Source: Candidatus Pantoea varia (GTDB lineage: Bacteria; Pseudomonadota; Gammaproteobacteria; Enterobacterales; Enterobacteriaceae). From it: a stretch of DNA of 64,000 bases. The notes below the pieces were generated by a model that was given only the letters and a program-made list of their open reading frames with translations, made no database searches and was not told the origin of the DNA. The stretch lies in assembly GCF_900115075.1 (NCBI RefSeq), contig NZ_FOVG01000002.1, positions 372,001 through 436,000 of the forward strand, given 5' to 3'. Shown piece after piece: positions 1-9,866 of the stretch. The number at the start of each line of letters is the position of its first letter. The first letter of the stretch is position 1. Position numbers and translations under genes: made by a program.

Positions 1-2
1 TC

Positions 3-659
3 GGTGCTGCGGCGCGTGCCATGAAAACCATGGGATTCAGCCAGCTTCGCATTGTCGCCAGCGACGCCTGGCAGGATCCCGCTGCACGTCGGGTGGCCCA
101 TGGAGCTGGCGAAATCCTCGATAACGTTCAGACCTTTGCCACGCTGTCCGATGCGTTAGCGGATATCGATTTTTCGGTCGCGACTACCGCACGCAGCCGG
201 GCAAAGTTTCGCTACTACGCCACACCGGAGCAGGTTGAAACGCAACTGCTGGAGAAGCGCCAGTGGGTCAACAGTATGGCGCTGGTGTTTGGACGCGAAG
301 ATAGCGGGCTGACAAATGAGGAGCTGGAGCAGGTCGATCTGCTGACCGGCATCCCGATGGCGAATGACTATCCCTCACTGAATCTCGGTCAGGCGGTGAT
401 GGTTTACTGCTACCAGCTGTCTAAGCTGAATCAGGTTGAGGCACCGGTTGCGTCTGCTGCCGATGGACAGCAGTTGCAGGCGCTGCGTCAGCGTTTTCAT
501 CAGCTGCTGGCGCAACTCGACGTCAGTGATGATGAGAAGCTGTCAGACTGGATCGATCAGCGGGTGGGTCTGCTGGAACAGCGCGACAGTGCGATGCTGC
601 ATCGTCTGCTGCACGATATTGAAAAAAAACTCACAGATAAATCCTCGGCAAAAAGCTGA
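3..659 (+). CDS. yjtD: YjtD, SPOUT-family tRNA/rRNA methyltransferase (5' partial)
   Basis: Probable SAM-dependent RNA 2'-O-ribose methyltransferase of the SpoU/TrmH (SPOUT) superfamily. The window opens inside the gene: the codons before the first visible ATG (position 21) read G-A-A-A-R-A in frame, matching the family's IGAAARAM stretch, so the true start lies upstream. Family signatures present are LVFGREDSGLTNEEL (nt ~285-330) and PSLNLGQAVMVYCYQL (nt ~372-420), the C-terminal pieces of the knotted SAM-binding fold. The C-terminal tail (LEQRDSAMLHRLLHDIEKK) is close to E. coli YjtD. Its position directly before thrL is as in E. coli. The exact RNA substrate of YjtD is not settled, so function is given at family level. 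Confidence 0.9.
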   Translation, partial: GAAARAMKTMGFSQLRIVASDAWQDPAARRVAHGAGEILDNVQTFATLSDALADIDFSVATTARSRAKFRYYATPEQVETQLLEKRQWVNSMALVFGREDSGLTNEELEQVDLLTGIPMANDYPSLNLGQAVMVYCYQLSKLNQVEAPVASAADGQQLQALRQRFHQLLAQLDVSDDEKLSDWIDQRVGLLEQRDSAMLHRLLHDIEKKLTDKSSAKS

Positions 660-773
660 TTTTACAGCAACAGATCGCAGGGAATTTCTGCATCGCAAAC
701 GATCGAACAGTGTTTCACGATTTCACCGGTGGCTGTGCGCAGTGGTTGAAATCTGTCCACCGGACAAATCGGG

Positions 774-802
774 TTGACTTAACGTGCGCTTTGCTTTACT
801 TC
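774..802 (+). promoter_or_regulatory. thr operon promoter (candidate)
   Basis: TTGACT (774-779) lies 68 nt upstream of thrL, as in the E. coli thr promoter, which also begins TTGACT. The -10 region about 17 nt further on (around 796-802, TTACTTC) is a poor match, so the exact hexamer is uncertain. Confidence 0.45.
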
Positions 803-847
803 TGGAAGCAAGACGGACAGACAAAAACAGACAGAAAATAAATCTAA

Positions 848-916
848 ATGCGTAAAATCAGCCTGAACACCACAATTATTACCACCACCATTACCCCAGG
901 TAACGGTGCGGGCTGA
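848..916 (+). CDS. thrL: ThrL, thr operon leader peptide
   Basis: A 22-residue leader ORF reading [20 protein letters not shown] then AG and stop. It holds 6 threonine and 4 isoleucine codons, most in one run (residues 8-16). Stalling on these regulatory codons lets the thrABC attenuator open. It lies between the thr promoter and a rho-independent terminator (941-972), 83 nt before thrA. The E. coli leader (from memory) has 21 residues with 8 Thr and 4 Ile, so the Thr run here is shorter and broken by Asn and Pro. Confidence 0.93.
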   Translation: MRKISLNTTIITTTITPGNGAG

Positions 917-940
917 CGCATACAGGAAAAACAGAAAAAA

Positions 941-972
941 AGCCCGCACCTAACCAGTGCGGGCTTTTTTTT
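941..972 (+). terminator. thr operon attenuator
   Basis: GCCCGCAC (942-949) pairs with GTGCGGGC (957-964), followed by eight T. The upstream arm of the terminator can also pair with GGTGCGGGC at the end of thrL (905-913), giving the usual alternative structures of a leader-peptide attenuator. Confidence 0.92.
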
Positions 973-999
973 CGGCTTAAATTCAGGAGAGTTTATATC

Positions 1000-3462
1000 A
1001 TGCGAGTGCTGAAATTCGGCGGGACCTCGGTAGCGAATGCGGAGCGTTTTCTTCGCGTCGCTGACATTCTGGAAAGTAATGCGCAACAAGGACAGGTTGC
1101 AACCGTGCTCTCTGCGCCAGCAAAGATCACTAACCATCTGGTGGCGATGATTGAAAAAACCATCAGTGGTCAGGATGCTCTGCCGAATATCAGCGATGCC
1201 GAGCGCATCTTCAGCGAGCTGCTGCAGGGACTGGCTGACGCACAGCCGGGCTTTGAGTTCGATCGACTGAAAACCCGCGTTGACCTGGAGTTTGCGCAGC
1301 TGAAGCAGGTCCTGCACGGCATCAGCCTGCTCGGACAGTGCCCGGACAGCGTTAATGCGGCGATTATCTGTCGCGGTGAGAAGCTCTCGATTGCGATCAT
1401 GGAAGCGCTGCTGCAGGCGCGCGGCCATGAAGTCAGCGTGATCGACCCGGTGGAGAAGTTGCTGGCGATTGGCCACTACCTCGAATCCACGGTTGATATC
1501 GCCGAATCGACCCGTCGCATCGAAGCGAGCCAGATCCCACCGCAGAACATGATCCTGATGGCCGGCTTTACTGCCGGTAACGAGCGTGGCGAACTGGTGG
1601 TGCTGGGCCGTAACGGTTCAGACTATTCAGCCGCCGTGCTGGCTGCCTGTCTGCGCGCCGACTGCTGTGAAATCTGGACCGATGTGGATGGCGTCTATAC
1701 CTGCGATCCACGTCAGGTGCCGGATGCGCGTCTGCTGAAGTCAATGTCCTATCAGGAGGCGATGGAGCTCTCCTATTTCGGTGCCAAAGTGCTGCATCCC
1801 CGCACCATCGCGCCCATTGCCCAGTTCCAGATCCCTTGCCTGATCAAAAATACCGCCAATCCACAGGCACCCGGCACCCTGATTGGTGCCGAAGGCGAGC
1901 AGGATGAAAGTCCGGTAAAAGGCATCACCAACCTGAATAACATGGCGATGGTCAACGTCTCCGGTCCCGGCATGAAAGGGATGGTCGGGATGGCGGCCAG
2001 AGTCTTTGCGGCGATGTCGCGCACCGGCATCTCAGTCGTGCTGATCACCCAATCCTCTTCCGAATACAGCATCAGTTTCTGCGTGCCGCAGAGCGAGCTG
2101 GCGCGGGCGCGTCATGTGCTGGAAGAAGAATTCTACCTGGAGCTGAAAGATGGCCTGCTGGACCCACTGGATATCATTGAAAACCTGGCGGTGATTTCGG
2201 TGGTGGGCGATGGCATGCGCACGTTGCGCGGCATTTCAGCCAAATTCTTCTCGGCACTGGCACGCGCGAATATTAACATCGTGGCAATAGCGCAGGGCTC
2301 CTCCGAGCGCTCTATCTCGGTCGTCGTGAACAATGACGAGGTGATCACCGGCGTGCGCGTGGTGCATCAGATGCTTTTCGCCACCGATCAGGTGATCGAA
2401 GTGTTTGTGGTTGGCGTCGGCGGTGTCGGCGGCGCGCTGCTGGATCAGTTACATCGCCAGCAGGCGTGGCTGAAGAAAAAGCATATCGACCTGCGCGTGT
2501 GCGGCATCGCTAACTCGCATGCGCTGTTAACCCACGTCCACGGCATTGATTTAAGCAACTGGCAGTCGGCATTAGCTGAAGCGAAAGAGCCGTTTAATCT
2601 GGGCCGTCTGACCCGTCTGGTGAAAGAGTACCATCTGCTTAATCCGGTAATTGTAGATTGTACTTCCAGCCAGGCAGTCGCCGATCAGTATGCGGATTTC
2701 CTCAGCGAAGGCTTCCACGTGGTAACGCCAAACAAAAAGGCCAATACCTCCTCCTGGAATTACTATCAGCAGATGCGCGCCGCCGCCGCCAAATCGCGTC
2801 GTAAATTCCTTTATGATACCAACGTCGGTGCCGGACTGCCGGTCATCGAAAACCTGCAGAACCTGATGAACGCGGGTGATGAACTGCTGCGCTTCTCCGG
2901 TATTCTTTCTGGCTCGCTGTCGTTCATCTTCGGCAAGCTGGATGAAGGGATTTCGCTGTCGCAGGCAACGCACATGGCGCGTGAGATGGGCTTCACCGAG
3001 CCCGATCCGCGTGACGATCTGGCTGGCACCGATGTGGCGCGTAAGCTGCTGATCCTGGCACGTGAAGCGGGTCATCAGCTGGAGCTGAGTGATATTGAGA
3101 TCGAGCCCCTGTTGCCCACCAGCCTGACCGAAATCCAGGATATTGAGCAGTTTATGCAGCGTCTGTCCGAGCTGGATAACGCCTTTGCCGACCGCGTTGC
3201 ACAAGCGCAGAATGAGGGCAAAGTTCTGCGCTACGTTGGCGTGATTGAAGAGGGGGGCGTCTGCAAAGTGAAGATCGATGCCGTTGACGGCAATGATCCG
3301 CTCTATAAAGTGAAAAATGGTGAGAACGCCCTGGCGTTTTACAGCCGCTACTATCAACCGATTCCGCTGGTGCTGCGCGGATACGGTGCAGGAAATGATG
3401 TCACAGCGGCCGGTGTCTTTGCCGATCTGCTGCGTACGCTGTCATGGAAGTTGGGAGTTTAA
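1000..3462 (+). CDS. thrA: Bifunctional aspartokinase I / homoserine dehydrogenase I
   Basis: Catalyses the first and third steps from aspartate to threonine: phosphorylation of aspartate and NADPH-dependent reduction of aspartate semialdehyde to homoserine. At 820 aa it equals the E. coli length. The N-terminal kinase begins with the KFGGTSV motif (residues 5-11). A middle regulatory part carries paired ACT-type segments (e.g. [18 protein letters not shown]). The dehydrogenase begins at the Rossmann motif GVGGVGG near residue 472. The ATG at 1000 follows an AGGAG (985-989). The stop is 2 nt before thrB. Expected control is thr attenuation plus threonine feedback on the enzyme (family knowledge). 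Confidence 0.98.
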   Translation: MRVLKFGGTSVANAERFLRVADILESNAQQGQVATVLSAPAKITNHLVAMIEKTISGQDALPNISDAERIFSELLQGLADAQPGFEFDRLKTRVDLEFAQLKQVLHGISLLGQCPDSVNAAIICRGEKLSIAIMEALLQARGHEVSVIDPVEKLLAIGHYLESTVDIAESTRRIEASQIPPQNMILMAGFTAGNERGELVVLGRNGSDYSAAVLAACLRADCCEIWTDVDGVYTCDPRQVPDARLLKSMSYQEAMELSYFGAKVLHPRTIAPIAQFQIPCLIKNTANPQAPGTLIGAEGEQDESPVKGITNLNNMAMVNVSGPGMKGMVGMAARVFAAMSRTGISVVLITQSSSEYSISFCVPQSELARARHVLEEEFYLELKDGLLDPLDIIENLAVISVVGDGMRTLRGISAKFFSALARANINIVAIAQGSSERSISVVVNNDEVITGVRVVHQMLFATDQVIEVFVVGVGGVGGALLDQLHRQQAWLKKKHIDLRVCGIANSHALLTHVHGIDLSNWQSALAEAKEPFNLGRLTRLVKEYHLLNPVIVDCTSSQAVADQYADFLSEGFHVVTPNKKANTSSWNYYQQMRAAAAKSRRKFLYDTNVGAGLPVIENLQNLMNAGDELLRFSGILSGSLSFIFGKLDEGISLSQATHMAREMGFTEPDPRDDLAGTDVARKLLILAREAGHQLELSDIEIEPLLPTSLTEIQDIEQFMQRLSELDNAFADRVAQAQNEGKVLRYVGVIEEGGVCKVKIDAVDGNDPLYKVKNGENALAFYSRYYQPIPLVLRGYGAGNDVTAAGVFADLLRTLSWKLGV

Positions 3463-3464
3463 TC

Positions 3465-4394
3465 ATGGTAAAAATTTACGCACCAGCCTCGATTGGTAAC
3501 GTCAGCGTCGGCTTCGATGTGCTGGGCGCGGCGGTGTCGCCGGTAGATGGCTCCCTGCTGGGTGACTGCGTCTCCGTGGAAGCGGCAGCGCAGTTTTCAC
3601 TGACCAACGCCGGACGATTTGTCAGTAAGCTGCCCGCCGATCCCAAAGAGAATATCGTTTATCAGTGCTGGCAGCTTTTCTGCGAGGCGGTGGGCAAAGA
3701 GATCCCGGTGGCGATGACCCTGGAGAAGAATATGCCCATCGGCTCCGGGCTGGGTTCCAGCGCCTGCTCGGTAGTGGCGGGTTTAATGGCGATGAACGAG
3801 TTTTGCGGTAAGCCACTCAGCGACAGCACGTTACTGACGCTGATGGGCGAGCTGGAAGGGCGGATCTCCGGCAGCGTGCATTATGATAATGTTGCTCCCT
3901 GCTTCCTCGGCGGCATTCAGTTGATGCTGCAGGAAAATGACATCATCAGCCAGGCGGTGCCGGGCTTTGACGACTGGCTGTGGGTGATGGCCTATCCGGG
4001 CATTAAAGTTTCCACCGCAGAAGCGCGCGCCATCTTACCGGCGCAGTACCGCAAAGAGGATTGCATCAAGCATGGCCGTTTGCTGGCCGGCTTCATTCAC
4101 GCCTGCCATACGCGTCAGCCGCAGCTGGCAGCTAAACTTATGCAGGATGTGATTGCCGAACCTTACCGGACCCGGCTGCTGCCAGGCTTCGCCGAGGCGC
4201 GGCAGGCCGCTAAAGATATTGGCGCACTGGCGTGCGGTATCTCAGGCTCTGGTCCGACACTTTTCGCCGTTTGCAATCAGATGGAAACGGCACAGCGGAT
4301 GGCTGACTGGCTGAGCCAGCACTATCTGCACAATGATGAAGGCTTCGTCCATATCTGCCGTCTCGACACGGCTGGCGCACGACAATTGGGATAA
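3465..4394 (+). CDS. thrB: Homoserine kinase
   Basis: ATP-dependent phosphorylation of homoserine to O-phosphohomoserine, the fourth step of threonine synthesis. A GHMP-family kinase of 309 aa (E. coli 310). The ATP loop [13 protein letters not shown] lies near residues 91-103, and the C-terminal [11 protein letters not shown] motif is present. The start is the ATG at 3465 (MVKIYAP), preceded by GGGAG (3453-3457). An in-frame ATG 21 nt upstream would overlap thrA and does not match the family N-terminus. Second gene of thrABC, 3 nt from thrC. Confidence 0.97.
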   Translation: MVKIYAPASIGNVSVGFDVLGAAVSPVDGSLLGDCVSVEAAAQFSLTNAGRFVSKLPADPKENIVYQCWQLFCEAVGKEIPVAMTLEKNMPIGSGLGSSACSVVAGLMAMNEFCGKPLSDSTLLTLMGELEGRISGSVHYDNVAPCFLGGIQLMLQENDIISQAVPGFDDWLWVMAYPGIKVSTAEARAILPAQYRKEDCIKHGRLLAGFIHACHTRQPQLAAKLMQDVIAEPYRTRLLPGFAEARQAAKDIGALACGISGSGPTLFAVCNQMETAQRMADWLSQHYLHNDEGFVHICRLDTAGARQLG

Positions 4395-4397
4395 CGC

Positions 4398-5681
4398 ATG
4401 AAACTCTACAATCTGAAGGATCACAACGAGCAGGTCAGCTTCGCCCAGGCGGTGAAACAGGGTCTGGGATCACAGCAGGGTCTGTTCTTTCCGCTGGAAC
4501 TGCCAGAGTTTGAACTGACCGACATCGACGCGATGCTGGAGATGGATTTTGTCAGCCGCAGCAGCAAAATTCTCTCGGCTTTCATTGGTGACGAGATTCC
4601 GGCCCAGCAGTTGCATGAGCGTGTTAAAGCCGCTTTTGCCTTCCCGGCCCCGGTGAAAGCCGTCAGCGAAGATATCGCCTGTCTGGAGCTGTTCCACGGC
4701 CCGACGCTGGCGTTTAAAGATTTCGGCGGCCGTTTTATGGCGCAGATGCTGTCGTATGTCTCAGGCTCAGATGAGCAAATCACCATTTTGACCGCGACCT
4801 CCGGTGACACCGGCGCAGCCGTGGCGCACGCTTTCTACGGCATGAAGAACGTGCGCGTGGTGATCCTCTATCCGCAGGACAAAATCAGTCCGCTGCAGGA
4901 GAAACTCTTCTGTACCCTGGGCGGCAACATCGAAACTATCGCTATCGACGGCGATTTCGATGCCTGCCAGTCGCTGGTCAAACAGGCATTTGATGATGAA
5001 GAACTGAAACGGACGATTGGCCTGAACTCGGCTAACTCCATCAACATCAGCCGCCTGCTGGCGCAGATCTGCTACTACTTTGAAGCGGTCGCGCAACTGC
5101 CACAGGAAAAACGCAATCAGCTGGTGGTCTCTGTGCCGAGCGGCAACTTTGGTGATTTGACAGCCGGTCTGCTGGCGAAATCACTGGGCCTGCCGATCAA
5201 ACGCTTTATCGCCGCCACCAACGCCAACGACACGGTGCCGCGCTTCCTGGGCAACGGCGAGTGGCAGCCAAACCTGACTGTCTCTACGCTGTCGAATGCG
5301 ATGGATGTCAGCCAGCCTAACAACTGGCCACGGGTGGAAGAGCTGTTCCGCCGTAAAACCTGGCGCTTAACCGATCTGGCCTGTGGCGCAGTCACTGATG
5401 AGACCACTCGCGCTGCAATGCGTGAACTGGCAGAACTGGGCTACGTTTCCGAGCCACATGCTGCCATCGCCTGGCGTCTGCTGCGCGATCAGCTGCAGGA
5501 AGGGGAGTATGGTGTGTTCCTCGGAACTGCGCATCCGGCAAAATTCCGTGAAAGCGTGGAAGCGATCCTTGAGCAGACCCTGACGCTGCCGCCGGAGTTA
5601 GCGGAGCGCGCCGATCTGCCGCTGCTGTCGCATCAGATGAAGGGGGATTTCGCCTCGCTGCGGGCGTTCCTGCTGAAGTAG
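4398..5681 (+). CDS. thrC: Threonine synthase
   Basis: PLP-dependent conversion of O-phosphohomoserine to threonine, the last step of the pathway. 427 aa (E. coli 428). The PLP lysine is K107 in TLAFKDFGGRF, the same number as in E. coli. The phosphate-binding SGDTGAA loop follows near residues 135-141. The start ATG lies 3 nt after the thrB stop, consistent with translational coupling. Last gene of the operon; a short hairpin follows at 5693-5712. Confidence 0.97.
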   Translation: MKLYNLKDHNEQVSFAQAVKQGLGSQQGLFFPLELPEFELTDIDAMLEMDFVSRSSKILSAFIGDEIPAQQLHERVKAAFAFPAPVKAVSEDIACLELFHGPTLAFKDFGGRFMAQMLSYVSGSDEQITILTATSGDTGAAVAHAFYGMKNVRVVILYPQDKISPLQEKLFCTLGGNIETIAIDGDFDACQSLVKQAFDDEELKRTIGLNSANSINISRLLAQICYYFEAVAQLPQEKRNQLVVSVPSGNFGDLTAGLLAKSLGLPIKRFIAATNANDTVPRFLGNGEWQPNLTVSTLSNAMDVSQPNNWPRVEELFRRKTWRLTDLACGAVTDETTRAAMRELAELGYVSEPHAAIAWRLLRDQLQEGEYGVFLGTAHPAKFRESVEAILEQTLTLPPELAERADLPLLSHQMKGDFASLRAFLLK

Positions 5682-5692
5682 TACTTTGAAAA

Positions 5693-5712
5693 GCTTCCCG
5701 GTTACGGGAAGC
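5693..5712 (+). terminator. Hairpin after thrC
   Basis: GCTTCCCG (5693-5700) and CGGGAAGC (5705-5712) form a perfect 8-bp stem with a GTTA loop between the convergent thrC and yaaA genes. The following bases are not a clean T-run, so it may be a weak or bidirectional terminator. Confidence 0.5.
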
Positions 5713-5750
5713 CTGCTTGTGATGTGAAAAGCACAGTGCGCGCGGGGGCG

Positions 5751-6524
5751 TTACTGCTCCGCGCGCTTAAAGACGAGTTCACTCTCGCTGCTGCTTGCCC
5801 CGTCAAAACGATAGCCATCCACATCAAACGCCTTAAGCTGTTCCGGCTTTGTCAGGCGCTGCTGAATCACATAGCGACTCATTAATCCACGCGCCTTTTT
5901 GGCGTAGAAGCTAATCACTTTATAGCTGCCGTTCTTCTCATCAAGGAACACCGGCTTAATCATCTGTGCCTGCAGCTTCTTCGGCTTAACCGACCTGAAA
6001 TATTCGTCCGAGGCGAGATTAATCAACACCTCATCACCCTGTTCCGCCAGCGCGGCATTCAGCGTTTCAGTGATCAGATCGCCCCAGAAGGTGTAGAGGT
6101 CTTTGCCCGCCGGATTCGCCAGGCGAATGCCCATCTCCAGCCGGTAAGGCTGCATGAGATCGAGCGGCCGCAGCACGCCATACAGGCCTGACAACATGCG
6201 CAGATGCTGCTGAGCAAAATCAAAATCCTGATCGCTGAAGGTTTCGGCCTGCAGGCCGGTGTAGACATCACCTTTAAACGCCAGGATAGCCTGACGGGCA
6301 TTCTGAGGTGAGAAATCGGGGTGCCAGCTGTTAAAGCGATCGGCATTGAGGTGCGCCAGTTTGTCGCTGATGCCCATTAACGAGGCGATGCTGGCGGGTG
6401 ACAGATCGCGCGCAATCTCAATCAGCTGTTGTGACTTTTCTAACAGCGCAGGCTGGGTGAAACGCATTGTCGCCAGCGGGCTTTCATAATCCAGCGTCTT
6501 GGCGGGAGAGATCACCATCAACAT
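5751..6524 (-). CDS. yaaA: Peroxide-stress protein YaaA
   Basis: DUF328/UPF0246 family protein of 257 aa. E. coli YaaA is induced by OxyR and limits intracellular iron and DNA damage during hydrogen peroxide stress; its molecular activity is not well established. The sequence carries the conserved [10 protein letters not shown] start, a [12 protein letters not shown] segment and a late [13 protein letters not shown] motif. The start ATG is preceded on its strand by GAGGAAG. It converges with thrC and diverges from talB. No obvious OxyR site was identified by eye. Confidence 0.93.
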   Translation of the reverse strand: MLMVISPAKTLDYESPLATMRFTQPALLEKSQQLIEIARDLSPASIASLMGISDKLAHLNADRFNSWHPDFSPQNARQAILAFKGDVYTGLQAETFSDQDFDFAQQHLRMLSGLYGVLRPLDLMQPYRLEMGIRLANPAGKDLYTFWGDLITETLNAALAEQGDEVLINLASDEYFRSVKPKKLQAQMIKPVFLDEKNGSYKVISFYAKKARGLMSRYVIQQRLTKPEQLKAFDVDGYRFDGASSSESELVFKRAEQ

Positions 6525-6659
6525 AGTTGCTTCCTCGGTTAATGCCTGGTTTAACAGGGCATTGGCGGCTTATCAGGCTACGCAGTGTACCAAAAAAGCC
6601 GCAAAGAATGACGAATCACTCCTATTTGTTCGCGCTATCGTAAACGGCATTCCCTGACC

Positions 6660-6687
6660 TTGCGCCACCGTTGCCGCGTGATATTAT
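6660..6687 (+). promoter_or_regulatory. Candidate talB promoter
   Basis: TTGCGC (6660-6665) and TATTAT (6682-6687) with a 16-bp spacer, about 46 bp before the talB start. The -35 is only a partial match. Confidence 0.35.
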
Positions 6688-6733
6688 CGCAACAGCCTTT
6701 TTTCACACTGACAGTTAACTAAGAGAAAAGAAC

Positions 6734-7687
6734 ATGACGGACAAACTTACCTCCCTGCGTCAGCTCACTACCGTCGTCGCCGACACGGGTGATATCGCAG
6801 CCATGAAGCTGTATCAGCCACAAGACGCCACCACCAACCCTTCTCTGATTCTCAACGCCGCACAAATTCCTGAATACCGTAAACTGATCGATGAAGCGAT
6901 TAGCTGGGCGCGTGAGCAGAGCAGCAACAAAGAAGAGCAGCTGCAGCTGGTTTCTGACAAGCTGGCCGTTAACATTGGTCTGGAAATTCTGAAGCTGATC
7001 CCAGGCCGTATCTCGACTGAAGTCGATGCGCGTCTTTCTTACGACACTGAAGGCAGCATTGCTAAAGCCCGCAGCCTGATCAAACTCTACAATGATGCCG
7101 GTATCAGCAATGACCGCATCCTGATCAAACTGGCCTCTACCTGGCAGGGCATCCGTGCTGCAGAGCAGCTGGAAAAAGAGGGTATCAACTGTAACCTGAC
7201 CCTGCTGTTCTCCTTTGCTCAGGCGCGTGCCTGTGCCGAAGCGGGCGTGTTCCTGATCTCTCCGTTTGTTGGCCGTATCCTCGACTGGTATAAAGCCAAT
7301 ACCGATAAGAAAGAGTATGCCGCGCACGAAGATCCAGGCGTGGTTTCTGTTTCTGAAATCTACAACTACTACAAGCAGCACGGTTATGAAACCGTGGTGA
7401 TGGGCGCGAGCTTCCGTAACGTCGGCGAAATCATCGAGCTGGCTGGCTGTGACCGTCTGACCATTTCTCCTGCGCTGCTGAAAGAGCTGGCAGAAAGCGA
7501 AGGCACCCTTGAGCGTAAACTGAGCTACAGCGGCGAAGTCAAAGCGCGTCCGGCCCGTATGACCGAGTCTGAGTTCCTGTGGCAGCACAACCAGGATCCT
7601 ATGGCCGTTGCCAAGCTGGCAGAAGGTATCCGCAATTTTGCCGTTGATCAGGGCAAACTTGAGAAGATGCTGGCAGAACTGCTGTAA
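6734..7687 (+). CDS. talB: Transaldolase B
   Basis: Pentose-phosphate pathway enzyme moving a dihydroxyacetone unit from sedoheptulose 7-phosphate to glyceraldehyde 3-phosphate. 317 aa, as in E. coli TalB. The Schiff-base lysine is K132 in RILIKLAST, the same number as in E. coli. The substrate-phosphate region around [11 protein letters not shown] and the C-terminal [12 protein letters not shown] are also preserved. It stands alone with its own terminator. Codon use looks highly biased, in line with a well-expressed enzyme. Confidence 0.97.
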   Translation: MTDKLTSLRQLTTVVADTGDIAAMKLYQPQDATTNPSLILNAAQIPEYRKLIDEAISWAREQSSNKEEQLQLVSDKLAVNIGLEILKLIPGRISTEVDARLSYDTEGSIAKARSLIKLYNDAGISNDRILIKLASTWQGIRAAEQLEKEGINCNLTLLFSFAQARACAEAGVFLISPFVGRILDWYKANTDKKEYAAHEDPGVVSVSEIYNYYKQHGYETVVMGASFRNVGEIIELAGCDRLTISPALLKELAESEGTLERKLSYSGEVKARPARMTESEFLWQHNQDPMAVAKLAEGIRNFAVDQGKLEKMLAELL

Positions 7688-7695
7688 CCGGCTGG

Positions 7696-7728
7696 CCGTG
7701 GTGGCTTAGGCTGCCACGGTTTTCCCTT
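7696..7728 (+). terminator. talB terminator
   Basis: CCGTGG...CCACGG stem (7696-7719, with inner wobble pairs and a TTAG loop) followed by a T-rich run (GTTTTCCCTTTT). Confidence 0.75.
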
Positions 7729-7812
7729 TTCCGACCCTTTCACTTTATATTATCCTCTCTGCTATTCCCCTTTTACTCCACCGCACCGCGGTAAATCACA
7801 GCGAAGCTAATC

Positions 7813-8400
7813 ATGAATACATTACGCATTGGCCTGATCTCGGTCTCCGATCGCGCCGCGAACGGCATCTATCAGGATGAGGGTATTCCCGCGCTGGAGA
7901 GCTGGCTGAGTCGCGCAATCAGCAGCCCGTTTGAGATTGAGTCCCGTCTGGTGCCCGACGAGCAGCCGATGATTGAGCACGCGATCTGCGAGCTGGTCGA
8001 TGAACGCTTTTGCCATCTGGTGTTAACCACCGGCGGCACCGGTCCGGCCCGACGCGATGTCACGCCCGATGCCACCCTGGCCGTTGCCGATCGTGAAATG
8101 CCCGGTTTTGGTGAGCAGATGCGCCAGATCAGCCTGCAGTTCGTGCCCACTGCGATTCTGTCGCGTCAGGTCGGGGTGATCCGCAAACAGTCGCTGATCC
8201 TCAATCTGCCTGGTCAGCCGAAGTCGATCAAAGAGACGCTGGAAGGGCTGAAGGATGAGCAGGGCAACGTAAAAGTTCATGGCATCTTCGCATCTGTACC
8301 TTATTGTTTACAGTTGCTGGAAGGGCCTTACGTCGAAACGCATCGCGAGGTCGTAGCAGCATTTCGGCCTAAAAGCGCGATACGTGAGATAAATAACTAA
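7813..8400 (+). CDS. mog: Molybdopterin adenylyltransferase MogA
   Basis: Adenylates molybdopterin to MPT-AMP before molybdate insertion in molybdenum-cofactor synthesis. 195 aa, the usual MogA length. The MoaB/MogA fold motif TTGGTGPARRDVTPDAT lies near residues 72-88 and NLPGQPKSIKE near residues 135-145. The ATG at 7813 is preceded by a weak GAAGC. Single gene between talB and a transporter gene, the same talB-mog order as E. coli. Confidence 0.95.
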   Translation: MNTLRIGLISVSDRAANGIYQDEGIPALESWLSRAISSPFEIESRLVPDEQPMIEHAICELVDERFCHLVLTTGGTGPARRDVTPDATLAVADREMPGFGEQMRQISLQFVPTAILSRQVGVIRKQSLILNLPGQPKSIKETLEGLKDEQGNVKVHGIFASVPYCLQLLEGPYVETHREVVAAFRPKSAIREINN

Positions 8401-8506
8401 ATATTCTCCATTTCAGGCATAAGCTATAGCCTTGCTGGTGTGGCAAAAGATTGACGGTATAGTAAGGCTATCTTTACAACCTTATCTCTTTTGCCTCTGG
8501 AATATT

Positions 8507-9814
8507 ATGAATCCGACTCATACACAGCGTCTGACCGGTAAGGATTACAAAACCCTGGCGCTGGCCGCGCTGGGCGGTGCGCTGGAATTTTACGACTTCA
8601 TCATTTTTGTCTTCTTCGCCACCGTCATTGGCGAACTCTTCTTCCCCTCAGATATCCCGGAATGGCTGCGTCAGCTGCAGACGTTCGCCATTTTTGCCGC
8701 AGGCTATCTGGCACGTCCGCTGGGCGGTATCGTGATGGCGCATTTTGGCGACAAGCTCGGCCGTAAAAAGATGTTCAGCCTGAGCATTCTGCTGATGGCG
8801 CTGCCGACCCTGATGATGGGCGCTCTGCCCACCTGGCAGACGATTGGCATTGCAGCACCACTGCTGATGCTGCTGATGCGGATGTTACAGGGCGCGGCGA
8901 TCGGAGGCGAAGTGCCGGGTGCCTGGGTGTTTGTCGCTGAACACGTGCCTTATAAACGTATCGGCATCGCCTGTGGCACGCTGACGGCCGGGCTGACCAT
9001 CGGCATTTTATTGGGGTCGCTGGTGGCGACGCTGATCAATACCTCAATGTCGCAACAGGCCATTCATGACGGCGGCTGGCGTATTCCATTCTTCCTTGGC
9101 GGCGTGTTTGGGCTGATCGCGATGTTCCTGCGCCGCTGGCTGCATGAAACACCGGTCTTCATTGAGATGCAGCAGCGTAAAGCGCTGGCTGAAACCCTGC
9201 CGCTGAAGACCGTGCTGGCGGAGCATAAAAAGTCGATTGTGATCTCCATGCTGCTGACCTGGCTGCTCTCCGCCTGCATTGTCGTCGTGATTCTGATGTC
9301 GCCGGTCTGGCTGCAGAAGCAGCAGGGCATCGCGCCCGCACTGACCCTGCAGGCCAACAGCATCGCCACCGTGATGCTCTGCATCGGCTGCATTATTGCC
9401 GGACTCGCTGCGGATCGCTTTGGTGCCAGTCGTACCCTGTGTGTCGGCAGCCTGCTGCTGGCGATCTGTAGCTGGCAGTTTTATCACCTGAGCGCCCTCT
9501 ATCCGCAGCAGCTCTTCCTGCTCTATGGCGTGGCGGGGCTCAGCGTCGGTATCGTCGGTGTGGTGCCGTTTGTGATGGTGCGCGCCTTTCCGGCAGAGGT
9601 GCGTTTTACCGGACTTTCGTTCTCCTACAATCTTTCCTACGCGATCTTTGGCGGCCTGACACCGATCTTTGTGTCGCTGCTGATGAATGTCTCAGTGATG
9701 GCACCGTGCTGGTATGTGATGGCGCTGGCGTTGGTGGGATTGCTGACAGGGATCTGGCTGCGGCGTGATGTCAGCCACGAGCCGGGACTGAATCAGGGGA
9801 TTAAGTCGTTGTAA
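8507..9814 (+). CDS. MFS transporter, metabolite:proton symporter (MHS) type
   Basis: Inner-membrane transporter of 435 aa with about 12 hydrophobic segments. The N-terminal GGALEFYDFIIF, RPLGGIVMAHFGDKLGRKKM (the MFS loop 2-3 motif) and a LQGAAIGGEVPGAWVFVAEH stretch point to the MHS branch (ProP/KgtP/citrate-symporter relatives). The substrate cannot be told from sequence; an organic acid or zwitterion would be typical. An in-frame TTG at 8432 gives a longer reading, but the ATG at 8507 opens directly into the family N-terminus. E. coli has no gene of this kind between mog and satP, so this is a lineage-specific insertion. A terminator follows at once. Confidence 0.85.
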   Translation: MNPTHTQRLTGKDYKTLALAALGGALEFYDFIIFVFFATVIGELFFPSDIPEWLRQLQTFAIFAAGYLARPLGGIVMAHFGDKLGRKKMFSLSILLMALPTLMMGALPTWQTIGIAAPLLMLLMRMLQGAAIGGEVPGAWVFVAEHVPYKRIGIACGTLTAGLTIGILLGSLVATLINTSMSQQAIHDGGWRIPFFLGGVFGLIAMFLRRWLHETPVFIEMQQRKALAETLPLKTVLAEHKKSIVISMLLTWLLSACIVVVILMSPVWLQKQQGIAPALTLQANSIATVMLCIGCIIAGLAADRFGASRTLCVGSLLLAICSWQFYHLSALYPQQLFLLYGVAGLSVGIVGVVPFVMVRAFPAEVRFTGLSFSYNLSYAIFGGLTPIFVSLLMNVSVMAPCWYVMALALVGLLTGIWLRRDVSHEPGLNQGIKSL

Positions 9815-9820
9815 GAGGAT

Positions 9821-9849
9821 GACGCGGAGCCAGGCTCCGCGTCTTTGTT
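9821..9849 (+). terminator. Terminator between MHS transporter and satP
   Basis: GACGCGGAG (9821-9829) pairs with CTCCGCGTC (9835-9843) around a CCAGG loop, followed by TTTGTT. The inverted repeat sits between convergent genes and could act for both. Confidence 0.75.
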
Positions 9850-9866
9850 GATGGGTAAAAGTATGC

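Noticed and set aside
2572..3357. A 261-codon open frame on the minus strand inside thrA
   Set aside because: It is antisense to a fully conserved enzyme, follows the codon bias of the real gene and has no ribosome-binding site or family likeness.
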